A stretch of DNA of 64,000 nt from Actinomadura coerulea (lineage in GTDB: Bacteria; Actinomycetota; Actinomycetes; Streptosporangiales; Streptosporangiaceae): positions 5,704,001 through 5,768,000 of the forward strand of contig NZ_JACHMQ010000001.1 of the NCBI RefSeq assembly GCF_014208105.1. The letters are read 5' to 3'. Shown in pieces: positions 1 through 7,847 of this stretch. The notes under the pieces were generated by a model that was not told where the DNA came from, did no database searches, and worked only from the letters and a program-made list of their open reading frames with translations. Both the position numbers and the translations under genes were made by a program. Within the stretch, counting starts at the first letter, position 1. Every line of letters begins with the position of its first letter.

Positions 1-1101
1 AACGGCCTCGGCGGTGTGGAGGCGGTCGAAGCCCGCGTTGATCTCGTCGAGGGGGAGACGGCCGCTGAGGAGGGCGTCCACGGGGAGGGCGCCGTCGCGG
101 TAGAGGGCGATGAAGCGGGGGACGTCCCGCCGGGGAACGCAGGAGCCGAGGTAGCTGCCGCGCAGGGTCCGCTCCTCGGCGACGAGGCTGAGGGCGGGCA
201 GGGTGAGGGGCGCGCCGGGGGCCGGGAGGCCGACGGTGACGGTCGTGCCGCCGGGACGGGTGGCCGCGTAGGCCTGTTCGAGGACGGCGACGACGCCCGT
301 CGTGTCGATCACCTTCTCCGCGCCGCCGGCCGTCAGGTCGCGGACCGCCTCGACGGCGTCCGGTCCGCCCGCGACGGGCCGGGCGCCGAGGCGCTCGGCG
401 AGGTCCCGCTTGGAGGCGACGACGTCCACGGCGAGGACGGTGGAGGCTCCGGCGGCCTTGGCGGCCAGGACGGCGGACAGGCCGACGCCCCCGAGGCCGA
501 AGACGGCGACGGTGTCGCCCGGCGCGACGGCCGCGCTGTAGAGGGCGGCCCCGGCACCGGTGAGGACGGCGCAGCCGAACAGCGCGGCGACGTCGAAGGG
601 CAGGTCGCGGTCGATCTTCACCGCGGAGCGGGACGAGACGACGGTGTACTCGGAGAACGCCGAGACGCCGAGATGGTGGTGCGGGCGCGTCCCGTCCGGG
701 GCGCGGAACCGCCGGCCGCCGCCGAGCAGGGTCCCGGCGCCGTTGGCCTCGGCGCCCGGCCCGCAGAGGGCGGGACGTCCGGCGACGCAGCGCTCGCAGT
801 GCCCGCACGCCGGGACGAACGCGAGCACGACGTGGTCGCCGGGCGCGAACTCGGTGCCCGGACCGGTCTCCACGACCTCGCCCGCGGCCTCGTGCCCGAG
901 CGCCATGGGGAGGGGGCGCGGGCGGGACCCGTTGATGACGGACAGGTCGGAGTGGCAGAGGCCGGCGGCGCCGATCCGGACCAGGAGCTCGCCGTGGCCG
1001 GGCGGGTCGAGGCGGAGCTCGGCGATCTCCAGGGGACGGGACGCGGCGTACGGGGCGGGGCGCCCCGACTCGACGAGGACGGCTGCGCGGGTGGCGGTCA
1101 T
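1..1101 (-). CDS. Zinc-dependent MDR-family alcohol dehydrogenase, partial (C-terminus outside the window)
   Basis: The reading frame runs without a stop from an ATG at 1101 to the window edge (367 codons), so the C-terminus is missing. It is a medium-chain dehydrogenase that should oxidise an alcohol or S-adduct with NAD(P)+. Seen directly: catalytic zinc ligand region LCHSDLS (C49, with H70-E71 in GHEAAGEV), the four structural-zinc cysteines C99, C102, C105 and C113, and a Rossmann motif GLGGVGLS near residue 190. The length and both zinc sites fit class III-like or benzyl/aryl alcohol dehydrogenases of actinobacteria. The start overlaps the stop of the upstream thioesterase gene by ATGA, so the two are translationally coupled. 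The substrate cannot be read from the sequence. Confidence 0.88.
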   Translation of the reverse strand, partial: MTATRAAVLVESGRPAPYAASRPLEIAELRLDPPGHGELLVRIGAAGLCHSDLSVINGSRPRPLPMALGHEAAGEVVETGPGTEFAPGDHVVLAFVPACGHCERCVAGRPALCGPGAEANGAGTLLGGGRRFRAPDGTRPHHHLGVSAFSEYTVVSSRSAVKIDRDLPFDVAALFGCAVLTGAGAALYSAAVAPGDTVAVFGLGGVGLSAVLAAKAAGASTVLAVDVVASKRDLAERLGARPVAGGPDAVEAVRDLTAGGAEKVIDTTGVVAVLEQAYAATRPGGTTVTVGLPAPGAPLTLPALSLVAEERTLRGSYLGSCVPRRDVPRFIALYRDGALPVDALLSGRLPLDEINAGFDRLHTAEAV

Positions 1102-1514
1102 GCGGCCAGCAGCTTCCGCATCTCGGTGCGGACCGTCCCGGTGATCTCGACCGGGCGGCGGGTGCCGCGGTCGACGAACACGTGGACGAAGTGGCCCTCG
1201 GCGACGAGCGCGCCGTCCGAGCCGCGCAGCATGCCGATCTCCCAGCGGACGCTGGACCGGCCGAGCTTGCCGACGCGGAGCCCGACGCGGATCGTGTCGG
1301 GGAACGCCGCCTCGGCCTTGTACTCGCAGTGGGACTCGACGCACAGCGCGATCGAGCCGGAGGCCGCGGGGTCGAAGCCGGCGGTCCGGATCATCCACTC
1401 GTTGATGACGGTGTCCATCAGCGAGTAGTGGACGACGTTGTTGACGTGCCCATAGACGTCGTTGTCCTTCCACCGCGTCGGGACGTTCTCCCAGTACAGG
1501 TACTCGCCGGTCAT
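1098..1514 (-). CDS. Hotdog-fold acyl-CoA thioesterase (YbgC/4HBT type)
   Basis: A 138-residue protein with the 4-hydroxybenzoyl-CoA thioesterase-like N-terminus RWKDNDVYGHVNN, where the aspartates and H23 match the family's active-site segment. It should hydrolyse acyl-CoA thioesters in the cytoplasm. The start at 1514 is chosen because the family motif begins about 15 residues in; longer in-frame starts add only low-complexity arginine-rich sequence. No good Shine-Dalgarno sequence precedes the ATG (CTGCTCCTT), so the message may be leaderless or weakly translated. Its TGA overlaps the ATG of the alcohol dehydrogenase gene by four bases, which suggests a joint role in handling an acyl-CoA or aldehyde intermediate. 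Confidence 0.85.
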   Translation of the reverse strand: MTGEYLYWENVPTRWKDNDVYGHVNNVVHYSLMDTVINEWMIRTAGFDPAASGSIALCVESHCEYKAEAAFPDTIRVGLRVGKLGRSSVRWEIGMLRGSDGALVAEGHFVHVFVDRGTRRPVEITGTVRTEMRKLLAA

Positions 1515-1747
1515 AAGGAGCAGACTAGGGGCGGCGCCGCGGAGGCGCCGCACCGCCCGGGCACAACGGTGCCCGTGCCAAATGCCGTCCGGGTGCGCGA
1601 GGGCGCCCGCCCAACCGCGCGCGTGGTGCGCGAAGGCGGTCGCGAGAAGGCGGAAGCGGCGTTCACCGGGCCGCGAGGAAAGGTTCTGAGCACGATCCCG
1701 GCCTGGTGAACGCCGCCCCCTCAGCGGCGCCGCGCGGACGCCGCCGT

Positions 1748-2374
1748 CTATCGGGAGGAGGCCCCGGTCCCGGGCCGGGTGCGGGCCGCGTCGAAGCGGG
1801 CCTTCACGTCCGTCCAGTTCACGAGCGACCAGAGCTTCTCCACGTAGTCCGGGCGGACGTTGCGGTACTGGAGGTAGTAGGCGTGCTCCCAGGCGTCGAA
1901 CACCAGCAGCGGCGTCGTGTTCATGCCGACGTTGCCGTGGTGGTCGTAGACCTGCTCGACGACGAGGCGCCCGCCGAGGGGCTCCCACGCGAGCACGCCC
2001 CAGCCGGAGCCCTGCACGGTGGAGGTCGCCGCCGTGAGCTGCTTCTGGAACGCCTCGAACGCGCCGAAGTGCTCGTCGATCGCCGCGGCCAGCTCCCCGT
2101 CCGGGCGGTCGCCGCCGTCCGGGGACAGGTTGTCCCAGAAGATCGAGTGCAGGACGTGACCGGAGAGGTTGAACGCGAACGTCTTCTCCAGGCCGACCAG
2201 CCCGCCGTACTGCTCCTTCTCGCGCGCCTCGGCGAGCTTCTCCAGGGTGTCGTTGGCGCCCTTGACGTAGGCGGCGTGGTGCCTGGAGTGGTGCAGCTCC
2301 AGGATCTCTCCGGTGATCGCCGGCTCCAGGGCGGCGTAGTCGTAGGGCAGGTCGGGAAGCGTGTAGTCGGCCAT
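1748..2374 (-). CDS. sodF: Iron/manganese-family superoxide dismutase, probably the Fe form (SodF)
   Basis: 208 residues, full length for the family. It dismutates superoxide to hydrogen peroxide and oxygen in the cytoplasm. The four metal ligands are visible: H28 (in LHHSRHH), H76 (in SGHVLHS), D160 and H164 (in DAWEHAYY). The signature DAWEHAYYLQY is intact. The segment QVYDHHGN carries His where Mn enzymes often have Gln, as in mycobacterial Fe-SOD; I therefore lean to iron, without proof. The ATG at 2374 starts 11 bases downstream of a Nur-type palindrome, which in Streptomyces represses sodF when nickel is sufficient and a Ni-SOD can be used instead. A Ni-SOD gene is not in this window. 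Confidence 0.93.
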   Translation of the reverse strand: MADYTLPDLPYDYAALEPAITGEILELHHSRHHAAYVKGANDTLEKLAEAREKEQYGGLVGLEKTFAFNLSGHVLHSIFWDNLSPDGGDRPDGELAAAIDEHFGAFEAFQKQLTAATSTVQGSGWGVLAWEPLGGRLVVEQVYDHHGNVGMNTTPLLVFDAWEHAYYLQYRNVRPDYVEKLWSLVNWTDVKARFDAARTRPGTGASSR

Positions 2375-2384
2375 ACGGCCACTA

Positions 2385-2401
2385 TTGCAAACGAGTTGCA
2401 G
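2385..2401 (-). promoter_or_regulatory. Nur-type operator in front of sodF
   Basis: TTGCAA-N5-TTGCAG on the + strand is an almost perfect palindrome (arms TGCAA/TTGCA). It matches the published Streptomyces Nur box tTGCaa-N5-ttGCAA, a site for the nickel-responsive Fur-family repressor found at sodF and nickel-transport promoters. It lies 11-27 bases upstream of the sodF start, so a bound repressor would cover the likely -10 region. The match is seen; the identity of the regulator is inferred from the known Nur-sodF relationship. Confidence 0.7.
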
Positions 2402-2471
2402 TTACGTCCAATGCGCAACACGGAAACGGACCCGCCCCCGGGGCGGGGACGGGTCCGGTATCGGTGACGGG

Positions 2472-2630
2472 TCAGTAGCGGCGGCGTCCGCCGCCGCGCC
2501 CGCGCGACAGCAGTCCTCGGACCTTCGCCTGGGTGCGCGGGTCCCGGGCGAGTCGTTCCGCGCGGGCACGCGCCTTGCGGCCCTGCGGACTCCGGGCGAA
2601 CCGCTTGATGCGGTCGATGACGGAAGGCAT
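2472..2630 (-). CDS. Small basic protein of unknown function (52 residues)
   Basis: A short, very basic protein (MPSVIDRIKRFARSPQGR at the N-terminus, ending in GRGGGRRRY). The ATG at 2630 is preceded five bases upstream by a strong ribosome site (GAGGAGGA), which makes it a real translated gene and fixes the start over an in-frame ATG nine codons earlier. The first 15 residues could form an amphipathic helix; the rest is Arg/Lys-rich and likely disordered, and might bind nucleic acid or membrane phospholipid. Similar small proteins are common in actinomycete genomes, but I know of no function. It stands alone between sodF and nrdB. Confidence 0.6.
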   Translation of the reverse strand: MPSVIDRIKRFARSPQGRKARARAERLARDPRTQAKVRGLLSRGRGGGRRRY

Positions 2631-2685
2631 GTTCTTCCTCCTCGGCCTTGTCTTCACGGTTCAACGACTGCCCGTTCTAAAAGGT

Positions 2686-3681
2686 TCAGAACGCCTCGTC
2701 GAGCGCGACCGTCCCCTCGACGCCGATCTGGTAAGCCGAAACGCGGCGCTCGAAGAAGTTGGACAGCTCCTGGACGTCCTGCAGCTCCATGAAGGCGAAC
2801 GGGTTCGCGGTGCCGTAGCGGGCGGGCAGGCCGAGCCGGACGAGCCGCTGGTCCGCGACGTATTCGAGGTAGGCGCGCATGTCGTCCGCGCTCATGCCGG
2901 GCAGGCCGTCCCCGCACAGGTCGCGGGCGAACGCCAGCTCCGCCTGGACGGCCTCCTCCATCATGGCCGTGACCTGGGCCGTCAGCTCCGCGTCGAACAG
3001 GGCGGGCTCCTCCGCCCGGACGGTGTCGACCACCGAGAACGCGAACTCCATGTGCATCGACTCGTCCCGGAAGACCCAGTTCGTTCCGGACGCGAGGCCG
3101 TTCAGCAGGCCGCGCGACCGGAGCCAGTACACGTAGGCGAACGCGCCGTAGAAGAACAGCCCCTCGATGCAGGCCGCGAAGCAGATGAGGTTCAGCAGGA
3201 ACGTCCTGCGGTCGGCGGCGGTGCGGAGCTCGTCCAGGGAGCCGAGCGAGTCGATCCAGCGGAAGCAGAACTCCGCCTTGGCCCGGATGGACGGGATGTG
3301 CTCGATCGCCGCGAACGCCTTCACGCGCTCGTCCTGATCGGGCAGGTAGGTGTCCAGGAGGGTCAGATAAAACTGTACGTGGACGGCCTCCTCATATAGC
3401 TGCCGCGACAGGTAGAGCCGGGCCTCCGGCGCGTTCACGTGCTTGTAGAGGTTGAGCACGAGGTTGTTCGCCACGATCGAGTCGCCGGTGGCGAAGAACG
3501 CGACGAGCCGGTTGACGAGGTGCAGCTCGGCGGGCGTGAGCCGCGCGAGGTCCGCCAGGTCGGAGGCGAGGTCGACCTCCTCGACCGTCCAGGTGTTGCG
3601 GATCGCGGCCCGGTACCGCTCGTAGAAGTCCGGGTAGCGCATGGGCCGCAGCGTCAGGTCCATGCCGGGGTCGAGGAGCAT
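2686..3681 (-). CDS. nrdB: Class I ribonucleotide reductase beta (radical) subunit
   Basis: 331 residues. It houses the diiron site and tyrosyl radical that NrdA uses to reduce ribonucleotides to deoxyribonucleotides. All ligands are visible: D67, E98 and H101 (YEEAVH), E173 (ACIEGLFF), E207 and H210 (RDESMH). The radical tyrosine is kept at Y105, four residues after H101 as in the Escherichia coli enzyme. The ATG at 3681 has GGAAGG seven bases upstream; a GTG at 3708 overlaps the nrdA stop as GTGA and would add nine residues, so either start is possible. It is the second gene of the riboswitch-nrdA-nrdB operon. No NrdS-like regulator follows, unlike Streptomyces nrdABS. Confidence 0.93.
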   Translation of the reverse strand: MLLDPGMDLTLRPMRYPDFYERYRAAIRNTWTVEEVDLASDLADLARLTPAELHLVNRLVAFFATGDSIVANNLVLNLYKHVNAPEARLYLSRQLYEEAVHVQFYLTLLDTYLPDQDERVKAFAAIEHIPSIRAKAEFCFRWIDSLGSLDELRTAADRRTFLLNLICFAACIEGLFFYGAFAYVYWLRSRGLLNGLASGTNWVFRDESMHMEFAFSVVDTVRAEEPALFDAELTAQVTAMMEEAVQAELAFARDLCGDGLPGMSADDMRAYLEYVADQRLVRLGLPARYGTANPFAFMELQDVQELSNFFERRVSAYQIGVEGTVALDEAF

Positions 3682-3704
3682 GCCCCGCCCTTCCGCTCGC
3701 TCGT

Positions 3705-5978
3705 TCACTGGCACGCCTCGCAGGTCTCGGGGTTCTCCAGGGAGCAGACGGCCGCGGCGACCGTCGTCTGCGCGATCCGCGTCGCCGGACGGGACCGCAG
3801 GTAGTACGTCGTCTTGAGCCCGGCCCGCCACGCGTAGGCGTACATCGACGAGAGCTTGCCGATCGTCGGCGTCTCCATGAACAGGTTCAGTGACTGCGAC
3901 TGGTCGATGTACGGGGTGCGGGCGGCGGCGAGGTCGATGAGCGCCTTCTGCGGCAGCTCCCAGGCCGTCCGGTAGAGCGACAGCATCTCCTCCGGCAGGT
4001 CGACGAGCCCCTGGACGGACCCGTTCGCCTTCTTGACGGCCTCGCGGACGGCCGGCGTCCACAGCCCGAGCGACTTCAGGTCCTCCACCAGGTAGCGGTT
4101 GATCTGCAGGAACTCGCCGGACAGCGTCTCGCGCTTGAACAGGTTGGACACCTGCGGCTCGATGCACTCGTAGCAGCCCGCGATGGACGCGATCGTCGCG
4201 GTCGGCGCGATCGCGACGAGCAGCGAGTTGCGCAGGCCGACCTCCGCGACGCGGGCGCGCAGGGCCTCCCAGTCGGCGGGACGGGAGGGCGCCGCGTCCG
4301 GGAAGTGGTCCAGGTGGAGCTCGCCGCGCGCGGTCCGGGTCGCGTCGTAGGCGGGCAGCGGCCCGTGGGCGGCGGCGAGGTCGGCCGACGCGTGGTAGGC
4401 GGCGAGGGCGATCTCCTCGGCGATGCGCGTCGACAGCTCGCGCGCCTCGGCCGAGTCGAACGGCAGGCGCAGCGTGAAGAACACGTCCGCGAGGCCCATC
4501 ACGCCCAGCCCGACCGGCCGCCACTTGCGGTTGGCCTTCTCCGCCTCCGGGGTGGGGTAGAAGCCCCGGTCGATGGTGCGGTCCAGGAACCGGACCGCGG
4601 TGCGGACCGTCGAGCGGAGCCGCTCCCAGTCGACGCCGGACGGCCCGGCGTGCGCGGCCAGGTTCACCGACCCGAGGTTGCAGACGGCGGCCTCACTGTC
4701 GCCCGTCACCTCCAGGATCTCCGTGCAGAGGTTCGACAGGTGGACGACCTTGCCGGGCTCGGCGGTCTGGTTGCAGGCGCGGTTGGCGGCGTCCTTGAAC
4801 GTCATCCAGCCGTTGCCGGTCTCGGCGAGCGTCCGCATCATGCGCCCGTACAGCTTGCGGGCCGGGATCCGCCGGACGAACCGCCCGTCCCGCTCCGCCG
4901 CCCGGTAGGCCTCGTCGAACTCCTCGCCCCACAGGTCGACCAGCTCGGGGACCTCCTTCGGGTCGAACAGCGACCATGCCGCGTCGGCCTCGACGCGGCG
5001 CATGAACTCGTCCGGGATCCAGTTGGCCAGATTGAGGTTGTGGGTGCGGCGCGCCTCCTCGCCGGTGTTGCCGCGCAGCTCCAGGAACTCCTCGACGTCG
5101 GCGTGCCACGGCTCCAGGTACACGCACGCCGCGCCCTTGCGGCGGCCGCCCTGGTTGACGGCGGCGACGGACGAGTCGAGCGTGCGCAGCCAGGGGACGA
5201 CCCCGTTGGAGTGCCCGTTGGTGCCGCGGATCAGCGAGCCCCGCGACCGCACCCGCGTCCAGGAGATGCCGATGCCGCCCGCGTACTTGCTGAGCCGCGC
5301 GACCTGCCCGTACCGCTCGTAGATCGACTCCAGCTCGTCGCGCGGCGAGTCGAGCAGGAAGCACGACGAGAGCTGCGGGCGGCGGGCGCCGGAGTTGAAC
5401 AGCGTGGGCGAGCTGGGCAGGTACGACAGGGTGCTGAGCAGCGCGTACAGCTCGGCGGCCTCCTCCACGGTGTCGGCGAGACCGCACGCCACGCGCAGAA
5501 GGAAGTGCTGAGGCCGTTCCAGGACGAGCCGCGAGCGCGGATGCCTGAGCAGGTACCGGTCGTAGACCGTCCGGAGCCCGAAGTACTCGAACCGGTCGTC
5601 GGCCTCCTCGTCGACGAGCGCGTCGAGCGCCGCGGCGCGGGCGGCGACGAAGGCGGCCAGGTCGTCCGCGAGGAGGCCCTCACGGTGCGCGGCGGCGACC
5701 GACTCGGCGAACGTCCGGACGCCGGCGGCCGCGGCCTCCTCCCGGATCCGGCCGCCGAGCAGCCGCGCGGCCACCCTGGAGTACCCGGGCTCGGCGGGGA
5801 TGAGCGCGGCGGCCTCCCCGATCGCGAGGTCCCGCAGGGCCGCCGCGTCCAGCCCGTCCGCGGACCGGACCGCGGCCAGCACCCGTCCGGCCTCGGCGTC
5901 CGGTATCCCCTCGCAGGCCGCCTCGACCTCGACGACGATCTCCGCCGGCGGCGCGGCCAGAACCTGTGTCACGTGCAT
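3705..5978 (-). CDS. nrdA: Class I ribonucleotide reductase alpha (catalytic) subunit
   Basis: 757 residues. It reduces ribonucleoside diphosphates with NrdB. Seen in order: a weak ATP-cone-like N-terminal region (about 1-90), the first active-site cysteine in LSSCFLLD (about 205), the NLCTEIL cysteine/glutamate (about 415), the partner cysteine in AVCNLGSVN (about 435), the radical-transfer pair TTYYLRS (about 723) and a C-terminal redox CEAC pair ending in CQ. The ATG at 5978 has GAGGGG five bases upstream. The 5' leader of about 300 bases holds a cobalamin riboswitch and, further up, two NrdR-like boxes. The usual logic is that this cobalamin-independent enzyme is shut off when vitamin B12 lets the class II enzyme NrdJ work; NrdJ is not in the window. 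Confidence 0.95.
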   Translation of the reverse strand: MHVTQVLAAPPAEIVVEVEAACEGIPDAEAGRVLAAVRSADGLDAAALRDLAIGEAAALIPAEPGYSRVAARLLGGRIREEAAAAGVRTFAESVAAAHREGLLADDLAAFVAARAAALDALVDEEADDRFEYFGLRTVYDRYLLRHPRSRLVLERPQHFLLRVACGLADTVEEAAELYALLSTLSYLPSSPTLFNSGARRPQLSSCFLLDSPRDELESIYERYGQVARLSKYAGGIGISWTRVRSRGSLIRGTNGHSNGVVPWLRTLDSSVAAVNQGGRRKGAACVYLEPWHADVEEFLELRGNTGEEARRTHNLNLANWIPDEFMRRVEADAAWSLFDPKEVPELVDLWGEEFDEAYRAAERDGRFVRRIPARKLYGRMMRTLAETGNGWMTFKDAANRACNQTAEPGKVVHLSNLCTEILEVTGDSEAAVCNLGSVNLAAHAGPSGVDWERLRSTVRTAVRFLDRTIDRGFYPTPEAEKANRKWRPVGLGVMGLADVFFTLRLPFDSAEARELSTRIAEEIALAAYHASADLAAAHGPLPAYDATRTARGELHLDHFPDAAPSRPADWEALRARVAEVGLRNSLLVAIAPTATIASIAGCYECIEPQVSNLFKRETLSGEFLQINRYLVEDLKSLGLWTPAVREAVKKANGSVQGLVDLPEEMLSLYRTAWELPQKALIDLAAARTPYIDQSQSLNLFMETPTIGKLSSMYAYAWRAGLKTTYYLRSRPATRIAQTTVAAAVCSLENPETCEACQ

Positions 5979-6101
5979 CTTCCCCTCGCATGCCGCCCCG
6001 CGGAGGCATGCGAACGGCGCGCGGCGGCAGGCCGCGCTCCGCCCCCGGCCCACCCGCGAGGCCTGGACGTGTCGATCCGGGACGGACCCGGACCCCCGGA
6101 T

Positions 6102-6121
6102 GAGGCCGGTCTCCCGGCCTC
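6102..6121 (-). promoter_or_regulatory. Hairpin directly after the riboswitch aptamer, candidate expression platform
   Basis: GAGGCCGG-TCTC-CCGGCCTC (plus-strand reading) forms a perfect 8-bp stem with a four-base loop. It abuts the 3' strand of aptamer helix P1 at 6122, so it is placed where a cobalamin-dependent switch would act. There is no uridine run, so it is not a classical intrinsic terminator; a Rho-dependent or translational mechanism is possible. Confidence 0.45.
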
Positions 6122-6280
6122 GCGTGCGGGCAGGTCTTCGGACTCGCGGGCGCCGCCTCTGCCGAGGCGTCCTACTGGCCGTCGCTTCCCGGGCCGCCGG
6201 GCCCAGTGCTCGATGACGGCGGTCGTTCCCGCTCACCGCTGCGGGGCAGTCCCGGATTCCCACCGGGTTCCCTCTCACGC
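6122..6280 (-). ncRNA. Cobalamin (B12) riboswitch in the nrdAB leader
   Basis: Read on the minus strand the leader contains the conserved elements of the cobalamin aptamer in order: GGGAACCCGGTGGGAATCC, then GGACTGCCCCGCAGCGGTGA, the GGGAAGCG segment, CCAGTAGG, and finally the B12 box AGTCCGAAGACCTGCC. The outer helix P1 can form between GCGTG (6276-6280 complement) and CACGC (6122-6126 complement). Streptomyces coelicolor nrdABS is known to be controlled by such a riboswitch. Binding of adenosylcobalamin should reduce nrdAB expression. Confidence 0.93.
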
Positions 6281-6325
6281 CGCCCCCGCCGCGAACGACG
6301 GGGCGGACCAGCACGGGACTGAACC

Positions 6326-6366
6326 CTACATCTAGTCGACGATCAACGCACAACCCCAAGATGTTG
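6326..6366 (-). promoter_or_regulatory. Paired NrdR-like boxes upstream of nrdAB
   Basis: Two palindromic cores, CTACATCTAG (6326-6335) and CAAGATGTTG (6357-6366), each match eight of ten positions of the NrdR box core (CwAtATaTwG). Their centres are 31 bases apart, the spacing of known tandem NrdR sites. NrdR is the (d)ATP-sensing repressor of ribonucleotide reductase operons. The sites lie just upstream of the riboswitch leader, where the promoter must be. The regulator gene itself is not in this window. Confidence 0.65.
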
Positions 6367-6421
6367 GGCGTGGCGGCGAATGTTCGGGGGCGGCTGGGCA
6401 GCGCGCGCGGGGGATGGGACG

Positions 6422-7063
6422 ATGGTCGCCGTCATGAGCCCCCTTGCGCCGCAGCCGCTGTTCCGGCCCGCACGCGCGGTGGTGTTCGCCACCGTGTGCG
6501 CGACGCTGGCGACCCTCGGGCACGTCCTGGCGGGCGGCGCGGCGGTGCCCGCCTGGGCGGCGCTCACGGGCTTCGGCGCCGTCCTCGGCGTGACGATGAT
6601 GCTGGCGGGCCACGAGCGCTCGCTGGCGACGATCCTGGGCGGGCTTCTCGGCGGGCAGTTCGCCCTCCACACGCTGTTCACGGCGGCCACCGCGCCCCAT
6701 CACGCGCCCGAGGCGCACGCCGCCATGACGGGCGCCATGGAACCCGTCCCGGTCGCCGCCGCCCACGGCGGGAACGGCCTGGTGATGACGCTCGCGCACT
6801 GCACGGCCGCGCTGGTGGCCGCGTGGTGGCTGCGGCGCGGCGAGCGGGCCGCGTGGTCGCTCGCCCGGCGGGTCGCCGCCCTCGCGGACCGTCCGATCCG
6901 CCTGCTGCCGGCCCTGCTCGCCGTGGAGCCGGCCGAGCCCTCGGCCCGTCCCCTCCGGGCGGCGCCCGAGGCGGCCGCCGCCACGGCCACCGGGCGTGTC
7001 CTGCGGCACCAGGTCGTCCGGCGGGGCCCCCCGCCGCGTTCGAGGGCGCTCGCTCACTCCTGA
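6422..7063 (+). CDS. Integral membrane protein with His/Met-rich loop, probable copper-handling partner
   Basis: 213 residues from the ATG at 6422; another in-frame ATG four codons on is also possible. Hydrophobic segments lie at roughly 10-35, 38-58, 62-85 and 115-135. The loop between the last two is rich in His and Met (HHAPEAHAAMTGAM), which are soft-metal ligands. The C-terminal 75 residues are Arg/Ala-rich and probably cytoplasmic. It sits 76 bases upstream of a YcnI-like gene and a CopC-like gene on the same strand, so a role in copper binding or insertion is inferred. I do not recognise the family by name. Confidence 0.65.
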   Translation: MVAVMSPLAPQPLFRPARAVVFATVCATLATLGHVLAGGAAVPAWAALTGFGAVLGVTMMLAGHERSLATILGGLLGGQFALHTLFTAATAPHHAPEAHAAMTGAMEPVPVAAAHGGNGLVMTLAHCTAALVAAWWLRRGERAAWSLARRVAALADRPIRLLPALLAVEPAEPSARPLRAAPEAAAATATGRVLRHQVVRRGPPPRSRALAHS

Positions 7064-7139
7064 GCCGGAGCGCCGTACGCCACCGGACGCCCCATCGCGG
7101 CGCCCGGTCCTTCCCGTGCGTCTCGAACGGAGTTCCGCA

Positions 7140-7847
7140 ATGCCCTTCATTCCGCATGCCCGGCGCGCCGGCGCCGTCGCGTCCCTCGCCGCCCTGTCCG
7201 TGATCGGCCTGGCCGCGGCGGCGTCCGCGCACGTCAGCGTGAACCCCAGGACCGCCGAGCAGGGCTCGTACGCCAAGGTCTCGTTCCGGGTGCCGAACGA
7301 GCGCGACGACGCCTCCACCACCAAGCTCGTGGTGAACCTGCCGACCGACCACCCGCTGTCGTCGGTGTCGGTCCGGCCGCTGCCCGGCTGGACGGTGAAG
7401 GTCGACAGGTCCAGGCTGCCGGAGCCGGTGAAGACCGAGGGCGGCGAGCTGACCGAGGCCGTCACGAAGATCACCTGGAGCGGCGGCAGGATCGAGCCGG
7501 GCCGGTTCGAGGAGTTCGACGTGTCGATGGGACCGCTGCCCACCGACACCGACCAGCTCCTGTTCAAGGCCGACCAGACCTACTCCGGCGGCGAGGTCGT
7601 CAAGTGGGAGGAGCCCCCTGCCGAGGGGGCGAACGAGCCGGAGCACCCCTCGCCGGTGCTGAAGCTGCTCCCCAAGGGCTCGGCGGCCACGACCGGACTG
7701 ACCGCGCAGGTGAAGCCCGCCGCGGCGTCGTCCGCGTCGTCCGGTGACGGGACGGCCCGGCTGCTCGGCGGCATCGGCATCGCCGTCGGCGCGGCCGGCA
7801 TCGCGGTCGGCGCCTACGGCGTGACCCGGGCGCGGAGCCGGGCATGA
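7140..7847 (+). CDS. YcnI-like (DUF1775) copper-binding exported protein
   Basis: 235 residues. An N-terminal signal peptide (LAALSVIGLAAAASA) ends so that the mature protein would start with H31 (HVSVNPRTAEQG). In YcnI proteins the mature N-terminal His binds Cu(II) together with a Glu and a Trp; W113 in ITWSGG is a candidate for the last. A Pro/Glu-rich linker follows and a C-terminal membrane helix (GGIGIAVGAAGIAVGAYGV) ends in ARSRA, so the domain is tethered outside the cell. The ATG at 7140 follows weak ribosome-site sequence (GGAG). Its stop overlaps the start of the CopC-like gene by ATGA. Confidence 0.88.
   Translation: MPFIPHARRAGAVASLAALSVIGLAAAASAHVSVNPRTAEQGSYAKVSFRVPNERDDASTTKLVVNLPTDHPLSSVSVRPLPGWTVKVDRSRLPEPVKTEGGELTEAVTKITWSGGRIEPGRFEEFDVSMGPLPTDTDQLLFKADQTYSGGEVVKWEEPPAEGANEPEHPSPVLKLLPKGSAATTGLTAQVKPAAASSASSGDGTARLLGGIGIAVGAAGIAVGAYGVTRARSRA

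Noticed and set aside
16..1428. Open frame on the + strand over the alcohol dehydrogenase and thioesterase genes
   Set aside because: Only Glu/Gly/Ala-rich composition; both minus-strand genes show catalytic motifs.
4305..6335. Long + strand frame opposite nrdA
   Set aside because: Antisense to a certain nrdA and to the riboswitch; no recognisable domain.
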